DNA from: Mycolicibacterium madagascariense
GTDB taxonomy: Bacteria > Actinomycetota > Actinomycetes > Mycobacteriales > Mycobacteriaceae
Length of the DNA: 64,000 nt
Direction of reading: 5' to 3'
NCBI RefSeq assembly: GCF_010729665.1
Contig: NZ_AP022610.1
Span: 3,658,001-3,722,000 of the forward strand
A program made the position numbers and the translations under genes. Shown here piece after piece: positions 29,230-38,864 of the stretch (positions are counted from its first letter, which is position 1; every line of letters begins with the position of its first letter). Under the pieces are notes generated by a model. That model saw nothing but the letters and a program-made list of their open reading frames with translations. It made no database searches and had not been told where the DNA came from.

Positions 29230-30486
29230 ATGCCCGACAACCATCCGTCGCCGGGGGCCACCCCGCTCGCGCTGCTGGACTCGGTGCCGGAATCGCTCCT
29301 GCGCCGGGTCAAGCAGTACTCGGGCCGGCTCGCCACCGAGGCCGTGCACGTGATGGGCGAGCGGCTGCCGTTCTTCGCCGAACTCGAGGCCTCGCAGCGC
29401 GCGAGCGTCCAGCTCGTCGTGCAGACCGCCCTGGTGAACTTCGCCGAATGGATGCGCAACCCGCGCGGCGACGTCGGGTACACGGCCGAGGCGTTCGCGC
29501 TGGTGCCCCAGGAGCTGACGCGGCGCATCGCGCTGCGGCAGACCGTCGACATGGTCCGCGTGACCATGGAGCACTTCGAGGAGGCCGTGCCGAATCTCGC
29601 ACGCAACGAGGATCAGATGACGGCGCTGACGATCGGCATCCTGAGGTACAGCCGCAACCTCGCGTTCGCGGCGGCGTCGGGGTACGCCGATGCCGCCGAG
29701 GCCCGCGGCGCCTGGGACACCCGCATGGAGGCCAACGTCGTCGATGCGGTGGTCCGCGGGGACATCGGGCCCCAGCTGCAGTCGCAGGCGGCGGCGCTGA
29801 ACTGGGATGCCACCGCGCCCGCGACGGTCCTCGTCGGGTTTCCCCAGCCCGGCCGCGCGGAGTTCGCCAGCGAGGACGTCCACGAGATCGTCAACCGCAA
29901 CGGCAGGGCTGCGCTGTCCGACGTGCACGGCACCTGGCTGGTCGCCATCGTGTCCGGCCATCTGTCCCCCACCGACCGCGTGCTCGCCGAGTTGCTCGAC
30001 GTGTTCTCCGCCGAGCCGGTCGTCATCGGGCCGTTCGCCTCGTCGCTGGTGGCCGCCCACTACAGCGCGGCCGAGGCCATCGCGGGCATGAACGCCGTCG
30101 CGGGGTGGAGCGGGGCGCCGCGGCCGGTCTCGGCGCGCGAGCTCCTCCCGGAGCGGGCGCTCCTCGGCGACCCGTCGGCGATGGCCGCACTCGACGCCGA
30201 CGTGATGCGTCCCCTCGCCGACGCCGGGCCCGCCCTGACCGAGACGCTCGACGCCTATCTGGACTCCGGCGGTGCGATCGAGGCCTGCGCGCGCGCCTTG
30301 TTCGTTCATCCAAACACCGTCCGCTACCGCCTCAAGCGCATCGCGGACTTCACCGGACGCGATCCCACGCTGCCGCGCGATGCGTACGTGTTGCGGGTGG
30401 CGTCGACGGTGGGCAGGCTGGGCCGACAGGCGTCGCATACGGTGACGTCGACGGCGACCGCGGCGCCTCTCACGAACCCGGCGTGA
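29230..30486 (+). CDS. mabR: PucR-type regulator MabR of the FAS-II operon
   Basis: 418 residues. The central region resembles the GGDEF-like domain of the PucR/CdaR family, and the C-terminal helix-turn-helix reads EACARALFVHPNTVRYRLKRI near residue 365. It corresponds to Rv2242/MSMEG_4324, named MabR, an essential regulator that binds the promoter of the adjacent FAS-II operon and controls mycolic-acid synthesis. ATG 29230 has only AGGG immediately before it. It reads in the same direction as fabD, 145 bases upstream; that gap holds the likely operator. Confidence 0.92.
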   Translation: MPDNHPSPGATPLALLDSVPESLLRRVKQYSGRLATEAVHVMGERLPFFAELEASQRASVQLVVQTALVNFAEWMRNPRGDVGYTAEAFALVPQELTRRIALRQTVDMVRVTMEHFEEAVPNLARNEDQMTALTIGILRYSRNLAFAAASGYADAAEARGAWDTRMEANVVDAVVRGDIGPQLQSQAAALNWDATAPATVLVGFPQPGRAEFASEDVHEIVNRNGRAALSDVHGTWLVAIVSGHLSPTDRVLAELLDVFSAEPVVIGPFASSLVAAHYSAAEAIAGMNAVAGWSGAPRPVSARELLPERALLGDPSAMAALDADVMRPLADAGPALTETLDAYLDSGGAIEACARALFVHPNTVRYRLKRIADFTGRDPTLPRDAYVLRVASTVGRLGRQASHTVTSTATAAPLTNPA

Positions 30487-30526
30487 CGGGCATCACTGGA
30501 TTCGCAGGTCGCGGTCAGGTCTCGTT

Positions 30527-30612
30527 GACATCCCATCACATGCGGTTTTGTGGGATGTCCACAAAAACATAAGACCAGGTTCATAATCTCTTACACCACG
30601 CAAAACCGGTTT
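30527..30612 (+). promoter_or_regulatory. FAS-II operon control region with inverted repeats
   Basis: The mabR-fabD gap is AT-rich for this genome. It has a 9-bp inverted repeat GACATCCCA (30527-30535) / TGGGATGTC (30551-30559), a TTGACA overlapping its left arm (30525-30530), a CATAAT -10-like hexamer (30582-30587) and the perfect palindrome AAACCGGTTT (30603-30612) close to fabD. MabR is known to bind this promoter in other mycobacteria; which of these elements it contacts here is inference. Confidence 0.55.
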
Positions 30613-30631
30613 CACAGTGTTCTCTTAATTC

Positions 30632-31555
30632 GTGCCCCAAACACCCGCGCTTGCGCTGCTTGCTCCCGGACAGGGATCGCAGACTCCCGGCATGCTCGCC
30701 CCCTGGCTCGAGCTCCCCGGTGCCGAGGAGCGCGTCGCCGCCTGGTCGGAGGCCATCGGTCTGGACCTGGCCCGGCTGGGCACCACCGCCACGGCCGACG
30801 AGATCACCGACACGGCCGTCACCCAGCCCCTCGTCGTCGCCGCCACGCTGCTGGCCCACCGCGAACTGACCGGGCGCGGCCTGCTGGCCGGTGCGCAGAC
30901 CATCGTCGCCGGCCACTCCGTCGGTGAGATCGCGGCCTACGCGATCGCCGGCGTGCTCGAGGCGGACGACGCCGTGACCCTGGCCGCCACCCGCGGTTCG
31001 GAGATGGCCAAGGCCTGCGCCGTGGAGCCGACCGGGATGGCCGCCGTCCTCGGCGGCGATGAGACCGAGGTGTTGGGTCGCCTCGACGCGCTCGACCTGG
31101 TGCCCGCCAACCGCAACGCCGCGGGTCAGATCGTCGCGGCCGGCGCCATCGCCGCGCTGGAGAAGCTGGCCGAGGATCCGCCCGCCAAGGCCAGGGTGCG
31201 ACTGCTGGCGACCGCGGGCGCGTTCCACACCCACTACATGTCCTCCGCGCTCGACGGCTACGCCGCCGCAGCCGAGCACGTGACGGCCGCCGACCCGGCG
31301 GCCACGCTGCTGTCCAACGCGGACGGCCAGCCGGTGACCTCGGCGGCCGACGCCATGACCAAGCTGGTGGCGCAGCTGACCCGGCCGGTGCGCTGGGACC
31401 TGTGCACCGAGACCATGCGTGCGCGCGAGGTGCGGGCGATCATCGAGTTCCCGCCCGCGGGCACACTGGTGGGCATCGCCAAACGAGAACTTCGGGGTGT
31501 GCCGACGTACGCCGTCAAGACCCCCGCAGACCTGGACGGGCTCGCCGAGCTCTAG
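30632..31555 (+). CDS. fabD: Malonyl-CoA:ACP transacylase FabD
   Basis: 307 residues. Transfers malonyl from CoA to AcpM, supplying extender units to FAS-II. The nucleophile Ser is in GHSVGEIAAYA near residue 96, the LAPGQGSQ N-terminal motif is present, and the catalytic His lies in AGAFHTHYM near residue 200. GTG 30632 is the start; no clear Shine-Dalgarno is seen. First gene of fabD-acpM-kasA-kasB-accD6. Confidence 0.95.
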   Translation: MPQTPALALLAPGQGSQTPGMLAPWLELPGAEERVAAWSEAIGLDLARLGTTATADEITDTAVTQPLVVAATLLAHRELTGRGLLAGAQTIVAGHSVGEIAAYAIAGVLEADDAVTLAATRGSEMAKACAVEPTGMAAVLGGDETEVLGRLDALDLVPANRNAAGQIVAAGAIAALEKLAEDPPAKARVRLLATAGAFHTHYMSSALDGYAAAAEHVTAADPAATLLSNADGQPVTSAADAMTKLVAQLTRPVRWDLCTETMRAREVRAIIEFPPAGTLVGIAKRELRGVPTYAVKTPADLDGLAEL

Positions 31556-31628
31556 CCAGAGAAGTCCATATCGGCGTTCCATCAGGGGGCGTCGATGCCC
31601 GAGGAAACACAGAATAGAAGGAGCCAAC

Positions 31629-31922
31629 GTGGCTGCCACGCAGGAAGAAATCATCGCCGGCCTCGCCGAGATCATCGAAGAGGTCACCGGCATCGAGCCG
31701 TCCGAGGTCACCCCCGAGAAGTCCTTCGTCGACGATCTGGACATCGACTCCCTGTCGATGGTGGAGATCGCGGTGCAGACCGAGGACAAGTACGGCGTGA
31801 AGATCCCCGACGAGGACCTCGCGGGCCTGCGCACCGTCGGTGACGTCGTCGCCTACATCCAGAAGCTGGAAGAAGAGAACCCCGAGGCCGCCGCCGCACT
31901 CCGCGACAAGTTCACCTCGTGA
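31629..31922 (+). CDS. acpM: Meromycolate acyl carrier protein AcpM
   Basis: 97 residues. Carries growing meromycolate chains as thioesters on phosphopantetheine attached to Ser in [12 protein letters not shown] near residue 41. It is longer than E. coli ACP because of a C-terminal extension ([19 protein letters not shown]), typical of AcpM. GTG 31629 follows an AAGGAG site by five bases. The stop overlaps the kasA start (GTGA), so translation is coupled. Confidence 0.96.
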   Translation: MAATQEEIIAGLAEIIEEVTGIEPSEVTPEKSFVDDLDIDSLSMVEIAVQTEDKYGVKIPDEDLAGLRTVGDVVAYIQKLEEENPEAAAALRDKFTS

Positions 31923-33169
31923 CGCGCCCTTCCACGGCTAACGGCGGTTTCCCCAGCGTGGTGGTGACCGCCATCGAGGCGACTACTTCCATCGCGCCGG
32001 ACATCGAGAGCACGTGGAAGGGTTTGTTGGCCGGCGAAAGCGGCATCCGCGTCCTCGATGACCCGTTCGTCGACAAGTGGGACCTCCAGGTCAAGATCGG
32101 CGGCCACCTCAAGGAGGCCCTCGATCCGCAGATGACGCGGCTCGAGTTGCGTCGGATGTCCTACGTCCAGCGGATGTCGAAGTACGTCGGCAACCGCCTG
32201 TGGGAATCCGCGGGCAGGCCCGAGGTCGATCCCGACCGATTCTCGGTCGTGATCGGCACCGGGCTGGGTGGCGGCGAGAAGATCGTCGAGACCTATGACG
32301 CGATGAACGAGGGCGGCCCCCGCAAGGTGTCACCGCTCGCCGTTCAGATGATCATGCCGAATGGTGCGGCTGCGGTCGTCGGGCTCGAGCTCGGCGCCCG
32401 CGCCGGCGTCATCACCCCGGTGTCGGCCTGTTCGTCGGGCTCGGAGGCCATCGCGCACGCGTGGCGTCAGATCGTCATGGGCGACGCGGACTTCGCGGTC
32501 TGCGGTGGCGTCGAAGGGATGATCGAGGCGCTGCCCATCGCGGCGTTCTCGATGATGCGGGCGATGTCGACGCGCAACGAGGACCCCGCCGGTGCGTCGC
32601 GGCCGTTCGACAAGAACCGCGACGGCTTCGTCTTCGGCGAGGCCGGAGCGATGATGATCATCGAAACCGAGGAGCACGCCAAGGCCCGTGGCGCCAAGCC
32701 GCTGGCCCGGCTGATGGGTGCGGGCATCTCGTCGGACGCCTTCCACATGGTGGCTCCGGCCGCGGACGGCCTCCGGGCCGGCCACGCGATGAAGCGGGCG
32801 ATGGAGACGGCTGGCTTGTCCCCCAAGGACATTCAGCACGTCAACGCGCACGCGACGTCGACGTCCATCGGCGACACCGCCGAGGCGAACGCCATCCGGG
32901 TCGCCGGGGTGGAGCACGCCGCGGTCTATGCGCCGAAGTCGGCGCTGGGTCACTCGATCGGCGCCGTCGGTGCCCTGGAGTCGATCCTCACGGTGATGTC
33001 GTTGCGCGACGGCGTCATCCCGCCGACGCTCAACTACGAGACGCCCGACCCCGAGATCGATCTCGATGTCGTTGCGGGTGAGCCTCGATACGGCGAGTAC
33101 CAGTACGCCATCAACAACTCGTTCGGGTTTGGTGGACACAATGTCGCCCTGGCCTTCGGCCGCTACTGA
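31919..33169 (+). CDS. kasA: 3-oxoacyl-ACP synthase KasA
   Basis: 416 residues. Elongates long-chain acyl-AcpM with malonyl-AcpM, the initial phase of meromycolate extension; essential and the target of thiolactomycin in M. tuberculosis. Catalytic Cys is in [10 protein letters not shown] near residue 170, with His in [11 protein letters not shown] near 311 and [10 protein letters not shown] near 344, and the terminal [10 protein letters not shown] loop. GTG 31919 overlaps the acpM stop. Followed by its paralogue kasB after 37 bases. Confidence 0.96.
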   Translation: MTRPSTANGGFPSVVVTAIEATTSIAPDIESTWKGLLAGESGIRVLDDPFVDKWDLQVKIGGHLKEALDPQMTRLELRRMSYVQRMSKYVGNRLWESAGRPEVDPDRFSVVIGTGLGGGEKIVETYDAMNEGGPRKVSPLAVQMIMPNGAAAVVGLELGARAGVITPVSACSSGSEAIAHAWRQIVMGDADFAVCGGVEGMIEALPIAAFSMMRAMSTRNEDPAGASRPFDKNRDGFVFGEAGAMMIIETEEHAKARGAKPLARLMGAGISSDAFHMVAPAADGLRAGHAMKRAMETAGLSPKDIQHVNAHATSTSIGDTAEANAIRVAGVEHAAVYAPKSALGHSIGAVGALESILTVMSLRDGVIPPTLNYETPDPEIDLDVVAGEPRYGEYQYAINNSFGFGGHNVALAFGRY

Positions 33170-33206
33170 GTAGCGGTTGGGCTCGAGAGATACGTTCGGA
33201 GCAGGT

Positions 33207-34478
33207 ATGGCAGCGTTGACCGGTTCTTCTCGGCCCTCGACGGGCGACGGTCTCCCCAACGTGGTCGTCACTGGCTATGCCATGACGACCGCGTTGGCGA
33301 CCGACGCCAACGGCACCTGGAAGCGTCTGCTCGACGGCGAGAGCGGCATCCGCACGCTGGACGACTACTTCGTCGAGCAGTACGACCTGCCCGTGCGTAT
33401 CGGCGGACACCTCCTCGAGGACTTCGACAGCGAGCTGACGCCCGAGGAACTCGCCCGGTGGTCCTACCTGCAGAAGATGGCGATCGTCGTCGGGCGGCGG
33501 GCCTGGGAGCACGCCGGCTCGCCGGAGGTGGACGGCCGACGCCTGATGGTGTCGATCGGCACCGGCATGGGCAGCAGCGAAGAACTGCTCTACGCCTACG
33601 ACGGGATGCGGGAGAAGGGCGCGGCGGCCGTGTCGCCGCTGGCGGTCCAGACGTACATGCCCAACTCCCCTGCCGCGGCGGTCGGTCTGGAGCGCGGCGC
33701 CAAGGCGGGGGTCGTGACGCCCGTGTCGGCGTGCGCGTCCGGCAGCGAGGCCATCGCGAACGCGTGGCGCAACATCGTCCTCGGCGAGGCCGACGTCGCC
33801 ATCTGCGGTGGCGTCGAGACCAGGATCGAGGCGGTGCCGATCGCGGGCTTCGCGCAGATGCGCATCGTGCTGTCCACCACCAACGACGACCCGGCCGGTG
33901 CGTGCCGGCCGTTCGACAAGGACCGCAACGGGTTCGTCTTCGGTGAGGGCGCGGGGCTCATGGTCCTCGAGACCGAGGAGCACGCCAAGGCCCGCGGGGC
34001 GAACATCCTCGCCAGGCTGATGGGCGCCGGCGTGACGTCGGACGGCTACCACATCGTGGCGCCCGACCCGACCGGCGATCAGGCGGGCCACGCGATCACG
34101 CGGGCGGTCCAGCTGGCCGGTCTGCAGCCCAGCGACATCGACCACGTGAACGCTCACGCGACCGGCACCTCGGTCGGCGACGTGGCCGAGGGCAAGGCCA
34201 TCAACAACGCGCTCGGCAGCACCCGGCCCGCGGTCTACGCCCCCAAGTCGGCCCTCGGTCACTCCGTCGGCGCCGTCGGCGCGGTGGAGGCCATCCTCAC
34301 GGTGATGGCGCTGCGCGAGGGCGTCGTGCCGCCGACGCTCAACCTGCGCAACCTGGATCCGGAGATCGATCTGGACGTGGTGGCGGGCGAGCCGCGGCAC
34401 GGCAACTACCAGTACGCAATCAACAATTCGTTCGGCTTCGGCGGGCACAACGTCGCGATCGCCTTCGGGAAATACTGA
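33207..34478 (+). CDS. kasB: 3-oxoacyl-ACP synthase KasB
   Basis: 423 residues, paralogue of KasA, extending meromycolates to full length; loss in M. tuberculosis shortens mycolates and removes acid-fastness. Cys in [10 protein letters not shown] near residue 175, His in [11 protein letters not shown] and [13 protein letters not shown] 33207 is preceded by GGAGCAGGT; the frame stays open upstream to about 33177, so a start around ten residues longer is possible. Between kasA and accD6 in the FAS-II operon. Confidence 0.95.
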   Translation: MAALTGSSRPSTGDGLPNVVVTGYAMTTALATDANGTWKRLLDGESGIRTLDDYFVEQYDLPVRIGGHLLEDFDSELTPEELARWSYLQKMAIVVGRRAWEHAGSPEVDGRRLMVSIGTGMGSSEELLYAYDGMREKGAAAVSPLAVQTYMPNSPAAAVGLERGAKAGVVTPVSACASGSEAIANAWRNIVLGEADVAICGGVETRIEAVPIAGFAQMRIVLSTTNDDPAGACRPFDKDRNGFVFGEGAGLMVLETEEHAKARGANILARLMGAGVTSDGYHIVAPDPTGDQAGHAITRAVQLAGLQPSDIDHVNAHATGTSVGDVAEGKAINNALGSTRPAVYAPKSALGHSVGAVGAVEAILTVMALREGVVPPTLNLRNLDPEIDLDVVAGEPRHGNYQYAINNSFGFGGHNVAIAFGKY

Positions 34479-34495
34479 GATTCGAGGAGATGTAG

Positions 34496-35917
34496 ATGAC
34501 GACGATGGCGCCCGAATCGGTAGACGAGTCCGTCGACCCCCGCGATCCCCTGCTGCGACTGCGCACGTTCTTCGACGACGGCAGCGTCGAGCTGCTGCAC
34601 GAGCGCGACAAGTCCGGCGTGCTGGCCGCGGGCGGCACCGTCAACGGCGTTCGCACCGTTGCCTTTTGCACCGACGGCACCGTCATGGGCGGTGCGATGG
34701 GCGTCGAGGGCTGCCGTCACATCGTCGACGCCTACGACACCGCCATCGAGGAGCAGAGCCCGATCATCGGCATCTGGCACTCCGGCGGGGCCCGCCTGGC
34801 CGAGGGCGTCAAGGCGCTGCACGCGGTCGGGCTCGTCTTCGAGGCCATGATCCGGGCGTCGGGTTTCATCCCGCAGATCTCGGTGGTCGTCGGATTCGCC
34901 GCGGGCGGAGCGGCGTACGGCCCCGCCCTCACCGACGTCGTCATCATGGCGCCCGAGGGCCGGGTGTTCGTCACCGGACCCGACGTGGTCCGCAGCGTCA
35001 CCGGTGAGGACGTCGACATGGCGTCACTCGGCGGCCCCGACACCCACCACAAGAAGTCCGGTGTCTGCCACATCGTCGCCGACGACGAAAACGACGCCTA
35101 CGAACGCGGCCGCCGACTCATCGGATTGTTCTGCCAGCAGGGACATTTCGACCGCAGCAAGGCCGAGGCCGGCGACACCGACCTGCGCGCACTGCTGCCC
35201 GACTCGGCCCGCCGCGCCTACGACGTGCACCCGCTCGTCACCGCGCTGCTCGACGACGAGGCACCCTTCGACGAGTTCCAGGCGAAGTGGGCGCCGTCCA
35301 TGGTCGTCGGCCTCGGCCGCCTCGCCGGGCGCACGGTCGGCGTGCTCGCCAACAACCCGCTGCGCCTCGGCGGCTGCCTGAACTCCGAGAGTGCCGAGAA
35401 GGCAGCACGTTTCGTGCGCCTGTGCGACGCGTTCGGCATCCCGATCGTGGTGGTCGTGGACGTGCCCGGATACTTGCCCGGCGTGGACCAGGAGTGGGGT
35501 GGCGTGGTGCGCCGCGGCGCCAAGCTGCTGCACGCGTTCGGTGAGGCCACCGTCCCGCGCGTCACGCTGGTGACGCGAAAGATCTACGGCGGCGCCTACA
35601 TTGCGATGAACTCGCGCTCGCTGGGTGCCACCAAGGTGTTCGCGTGGCCCGACGCCGAGGTCGCCGTCATGGGCGCGAAGGCCGCCGTCGGCATCCTGCA
35701 CAAGCGCAAGCTCGCTGCCGCCGCCCCGGAGGACCGCGACGCCCTGCACGAGGAGCTCGCCGCCGAACACGAGCGCATCGCGGGCGGCGTCGACAGCGCC
35801 ATCGAGATCGGCGTCGTGGACGCGAAGATCGATCCCGCGCACACCCGCAGCGTCGTCACCCAGGCGCTGGCCGAGGCGCCCGCCCGCCGCGGCCGCCACA
35901 AGAACATCCCGCTGTAG
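34496..35917 (+). CDS. accD6: Acetyl/propionyl-CoA carboxylase beta subunit AccD6
   Basis: 473-residue biotin-dependent carboxyltransferase. Works with the biotinylated AccA3 subunit (encoded elsewhere) to make malonyl-CoA for FAS. Two crotonase-like halves are visible: N-terminal GIWHSGGARLAEGVKALHA with GFAAGGAAYGPALTD, and C-terminal VVDVPGYLPGVDQEWGGVVRRGAKLLHAF-type substrate loop with the KIYGGAYIAMNSRSLGA segment. AGGAGATGTAG precedes ATG 34496. Last gene of the FAS-II operon. Confidence 0.95.
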   Translation: MTTMAPESVDESVDPRDPLLRLRTFFDDGSVELLHERDKSGVLAAGGTVNGVRTVAFCTDGTVMGGAMGVEGCRHIVDAYDTAIEEQSPIIGIWHSGGARLAEGVKALHAVGLVFEAMIRASGFIPQISVVVGFAAGGAAYGPALTDVVIMAPEGRVFVTGPDVVRSVTGEDVDMASLGGPDTHHKKSGVCHIVADDENDAYERGRRLIGLFCQQGHFDRSKAEAGDTDLRALLPDSARRAYDVHPLVTALLDDEAPFDEFQAKWAPSMVVGLGRLAGRTVGVLANNPLRLGGCLNSESAEKAARFVRLCDAFGIPIVVVVDVPGYLPGVDQEWGGVVRRGAKLLHAFGEATVPRVTLVTRKIYGGAYIAMNSRSLGATKVFAWPDAEVAVMGAKAAVGILHKRKLAAAAPEDRDALHEELAAEHERIAGGVDSAIEIGVVDAKIDPAHTRSVVTQALAEAPARRGRHKNIPL

Positions 35918-35931
35918 GGCTGCGGCCGGGC

Positions 35932-36705
35932 TCACGCCCTGGCGATGTCGGCCATCCTGGGCGACAGCAGCGGCGTCAGCTGCGCCCACGGCACGGTGAT
36001 CGTCAGGGGGACGCCCATCCGCAGCTGGTGCGGCGGGAAGTGCAGCTCCATGCCGTCGGTCGTGGGGATCCAGTTGGCGAAGTTCTCGCGGCGCGGCGCG
36101 TTGCCCGGTTCGTCGGCCATCACGCCGGTCATGCCGTTCTCCCTGGCCACCAGCACCTTGGTCTGCTCGGACAGCATCCGCAGGCCCGCCGGCTCGTTGG
36201 CGAACAGATCCGTCAGGGTGACGGGGCGGGCGGTGCGGCTGTCGATCACGACGGTGCCCGCCTCGGTCTCCGACTGCGACCCCACGTAGTACGCGCTGGT
36301 GATCACCTGCGCGACGACGAGCCGCCGGAACGTCACCTGACCGCTGGACTCGAAGCTCCACGGCGTGCCGTTCTTCGCCTCGGCGACCGCGTGGGCGAGC
36401 TGGCCGCGCACCACCGCCGCGCTGGCGTCGTTGAAGGCCTTGGCGACCGCAGGGTCACCGCCCTCGAGCTGCCCGCGCATGGCCTTCCAGGTGCCGAGCC
36501 CGTCGGGTGAGAAGCCGTCGACCGACGTCGGGGTCACACCGTAGGCGACGCCGTTGGATGTTCCGGTCTGCGGAGGGGCCTCCGACGTCGCGGCCGCCGA
36601 CGCCGCCGCGGCCGTCGCCGAGGACTCCATGGCATCCCCGTCCCGGCTGCACCCGGTCAGTGCGAGGACGCCGAGTATGCAGATCAGCCCTAGTGCTCGG
36701 GTCAC
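35932..36705 (-). CDS. Lipoprotein with RsiV/DUF3298-like domain
   Basis: 257 residues. The signal sequence LGLICILGVLALTGC ends in a lipobox, so this is a surface lipoprotein. After an Ala/Ser/Thr linker the domain carries GTVVIDSRTARPVTLTDLF, characteristic of the DUF3298/RsiV/Mpt64-like fold, and ends in a PHQLRMGVPLTITVPW strand. Members bind small ligands or lysozyme in other bacteria; the ligand here is unknown. GTG 36705 is chosen because GAAAGGTG lies seven bases upstream. Convergent with accD6 and downstream of glpD on the same strand. Confidence 0.82.
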   Translation of the reverse strand: MTRALGLICILGVLALTGCSRDGDAMESSATAAAASAAATSEAPPQTGTSNGVAYGVTPTSVDGFSPDGLGTWKAMRGQLEGGDPAVAKAFNDASAAVVRGQLAHAVAEAKNGTPWSFESSGQVTFRRLVVAQVITSAYYVGSQSETEAGTVVIDSRTARPVTLTDLFANEPAGLRMLSEQTKVLVARENGMTGVMADEPGNAPRRENFANWIPTTDGMELHFPPHQLRMGVPLTITVPWAQLTPLLSPRMADIARA

Positions 36706-36727
36706 TGCACACCTTTCGTTCAGCCAA

Positions 36728-38266
36728 TCACCTTGTCGCGGCGAGGAATTCGTTGGCAACGTCAATTACCGAAGCGCGGTCGTCGGAGACGAGACCGATT
36801 CGGGTACGGCGGTCCAGGATGTCGTCGGCGGTGAGGGCTCCTTCGTGGGTCGTGGCGTACTCGAACTCGGCTCGGATGACGTCGATGCCGTCGGCCACCC
36901 GGGCCGTCGGACGACTGCAGGTAGCGTGCGCGACGACGTTGGGCGCCTCGGCACCATATCGTGCGACGAGCGCCGGCGGCAGGTTTGCGGGCGTTCCCGT
37001 CGCCGAGACCGGGTTGGCGGGTGCGCCCACCAGCGGAAGATGGCGAGTTCGACAGGGCCCGGCCGCGAGGCGTCGTCGCGCCACCGCGCGGTTCACCACG
37101 TCCTCGGCCATGAAGCGGTACTCGGTGAGTTTGCCGCCGATGACGCTGAGCACCCCGTCGGCCGACTCGACGATGGCGTGTTCGCGCGACACGTCGGCCG
37201 TCCTGCCCGCGCCGGTGTCGACGAGTGGGCGCAGCCCCGCGTACGCGCCGACGACGTCGTCGGGACCGAGCGCGACGTCGAGGGCGGTGTTGACGGTGTC
37301 CAGCAGGAAGGCGACCTCGGCGGCGGTCGGCTCGGGCACGTCGGGGATCGGCCCCGGCGCGTCCTCGTCGGTGAGTCCGAGATAGACCCTGCCGAGCTGC
37401 TCCGGCATGGCGAACACGAACCGGTTGAGTTCACCGGGTATCGGAATCGTCAGTGCCGCAGTCGGATTGCCGAACGCGGCCGCGTCGAACACCAGGTGTG
37501 TGCCGCGGCTGGGCCGCAACCGGATCGACCGGTCGACCTCCCCCGCCCACACCCCCGACGCGTTGATCACGGCGCGCGCGGACACGTCCAGCGCGGCGCC
37601 GGTAAGCTGATCGGTGAGCCGCACCGAGGTTCCGGTCGCCGCCGAGGCCGCGACCCTGGTGAGGATGCGGGCGCCGTGCTTGGCCGCCGTGCGCGCGACC
37701 GCGACGACCAACCGCGCGTCGTCGATCAGCTGCCCGTCGTAGGCCAGCAGCGCGCCGTCGAGCCCCGCGCGCCGCACGGTCGGCGCCAACTCCACGGCCC
37801 TGGCGGCGTCGATGCGCCGGGACCGCGGCAGCGTCGTCGCCGGCGTGCCCGCCAGCCTGCGCAGGCCGTCACCGGCGGCGAACCCGAATCGGACCAGGGC
37901 GCGCGAGCCCCGGCTCATCGACGGCAGCAGCGGCACCAGCTGCGGCATCGCGGTGACGAGGTGTGGCGCGGTGCGCGTCATCAGGATGCCGCGTTCGACG
38001 GCGCTGCGGCGGGCGATGCCCACGTTGCCCGTGGCCAGGTAGCGAAGTCCACCGTGGACGAGCTTCGAACTCCAGCGGCTGGTCCCGAACGCGAGGTCGT
38101 GCTTCTCGACGAGGACCACCGACAGCCCGCGGCTCGCGGCGTCGAGGGCGATCCCCGTTCCCGTGATGCCGCCGCCGATGACGACGACGTCGACGGTGGC
38201 GCCATCGCCGAGGGCGGCGAGGTCGGCGGCCCGGCGAGCCGCGTTCAGGGCGGAGGTGTCGGTCAT
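36728..38266 (-). CDS. glpD: Aerobic glycerol-3-phosphate dehydrogenase GlpD
   Basis: 512 residues. FAD enzyme oxidising glycerol 3-phosphate to dihydroxyacetone phosphate with quinone as acceptor, membrane-associated. The FAD Rossmann motif is VVVIGGGITGTGIALDAASRG near residues 27-47; GTSRWSSKLVHGGLRYLA and GLRPLVDTG are conserved family segments. Matches Rv2249c (glpD1). ATG 38266 overlaps the tetR stop by four bases, so the two genes are coupled and probably autoregulated together. Confidence 0.94.
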   Translation of the reverse strand: MTDTSALNAARRAADLAALGDGATVDVVVIGGGITGTGIALDAASRGLSVVLVEKHDLAFGTSRWSSKLVHGGLRYLATGNVGIARRSAVERGILMTRTAPHLVTAMPQLVPLLPSMSRGSRALVRFGFAAGDGLRRLAGTPATTLPRSRRIDAARAVELAPTVRRAGLDGALLAYDGQLIDDARLVVAVARTAAKHGARILTRVAASAATGTSVRLTDQLTGAALDVSARAVINASGVWAGEVDRSIRLRPSRGTHLVFDAAAFGNPTAALTIPIPGELNRFVFAMPEQLGRVYLGLTDEDAPGPIPDVPEPTAAEVAFLLDTVNTALDVALGPDDVVGAYAGLRPLVDTGAGRTADVSREHAIVESADGVLSVIGGKLTEYRFMAEDVVNRAVARRRLAAGPCRTRHLPLVGAPANPVSATGTPANLPPALVARYGAEAPNVVAHATCSRPTARVADGIDVIRAEFEYATTHEGALTADDILDRRTRIGLVSDDRASVIDVANEFLAATR

Positions 38267-38844
38267 GGCGCGAGGTATCCGTTCAGTGCGTGGGCGAGTT
38301 CGGTGGCCAACCGTTCGGCGGGCAGGATCGGCGCGACCACCTGCGCCGACAGGATCGTCGACTGGGTGATCAGCATGGTCATGGCGGCCAGTTCGCGCGG
38401 CTCCCCCGGCCGGACGCTGCCCTCCCCTTGCGCGGCGGCGATCTCGGCGGCCACGGTGTCGAGCAGCAGCTGCTGGCTGGTGCCGAGGCGCTCGGAGAGG
38501 TAGAACATCGCCAGCCCGGGCGCTTGGTGCAGCACCGACATGACGACGTCGTCGTCGCGCACCCGCTGGGCCAGCCCGATGATCCGCCGGACCAGGGGCT
38601 TGCGCCCGACCCCGCGGCGGGGCACGTCGTCGAGCGCTTCGGTGATCCGCTGGGTCAGCAGCGCGGCGAGGATCGAGTCGGTGTCGGGGAACCGCCGATA
38701 GATCGTGGGGCGGCTGACGTCGGCGCGGCGGGCGATCTCGGCGAGCGTCACCCGGTCCACGCCGAAGGCGAGCACGCACTCGGCGGCCGCGTCGAGGATG
38801 CGGTCCTCGACGGGCCTCGCCGGGCGCTCGTTACGGATTGACAT
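38263..38844 (-). CDS. TetR family regulator
   Basis: 193 residues. The N-terminal DNA-binding domain reads ILDAAAECVLAFGVDRVTLAEIARRADVSRPTIYRRF in the standard TetR pattern; the C-terminal ligand domain is not assignable. Matches Rv2250c in position. It is followed by glpD (4-base overlap) and is divergent from an AGPS-like flavoenzyme across only 20 bases, so it most likely controls both. Confidence 0.92.
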   Translation of the reverse strand: MSIRNERPARPVEDRILDAAAECVLAFGVDRVTLAEIARRADVSRPTIYRRFPDTDSILAALLTQRITEALDDVPRRGVGRKPLVRRIIGLAQRVRDDDVVMSVLHQAPGLAMFYLSERLGTSQQLLLDTVAAEIAAAQGEGSVRPGEPRELAAMTMLITQSTILSAQVVAPILPAERLATELAHALNGYLAP

Positions 38845-38864
38845 GATCTGTAATACTGTAACCC
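38845..38864. promoter_or_regulatory. 20-bp divergent promoter/operator between tetR and the AGPS-like gene
   Basis: The whole gap reads as an AT-rich stretch with the tandem CTGTAAT-A-CTGTAAC. TACTGT (38854-38859) lies five bases before the plus-strand ATG, and TATTAC lies five bases before the minus-strand ATG, so both mRNAs are probably leaderless with overlapping promoters. The repeat is a natural site for the TetR protein; this is inference. Confidence 0.45.

Noticed and set aside
30603..30612. AAACCGGTTT read as a KstR-type site (AACNNGTT core)
   Set aside because: The core matches, but the outer positions of the TNNAACNNGTTNNA consensus are only half satisfied and the operon is not a cholesterol gene set; MabR or chance is more likely.
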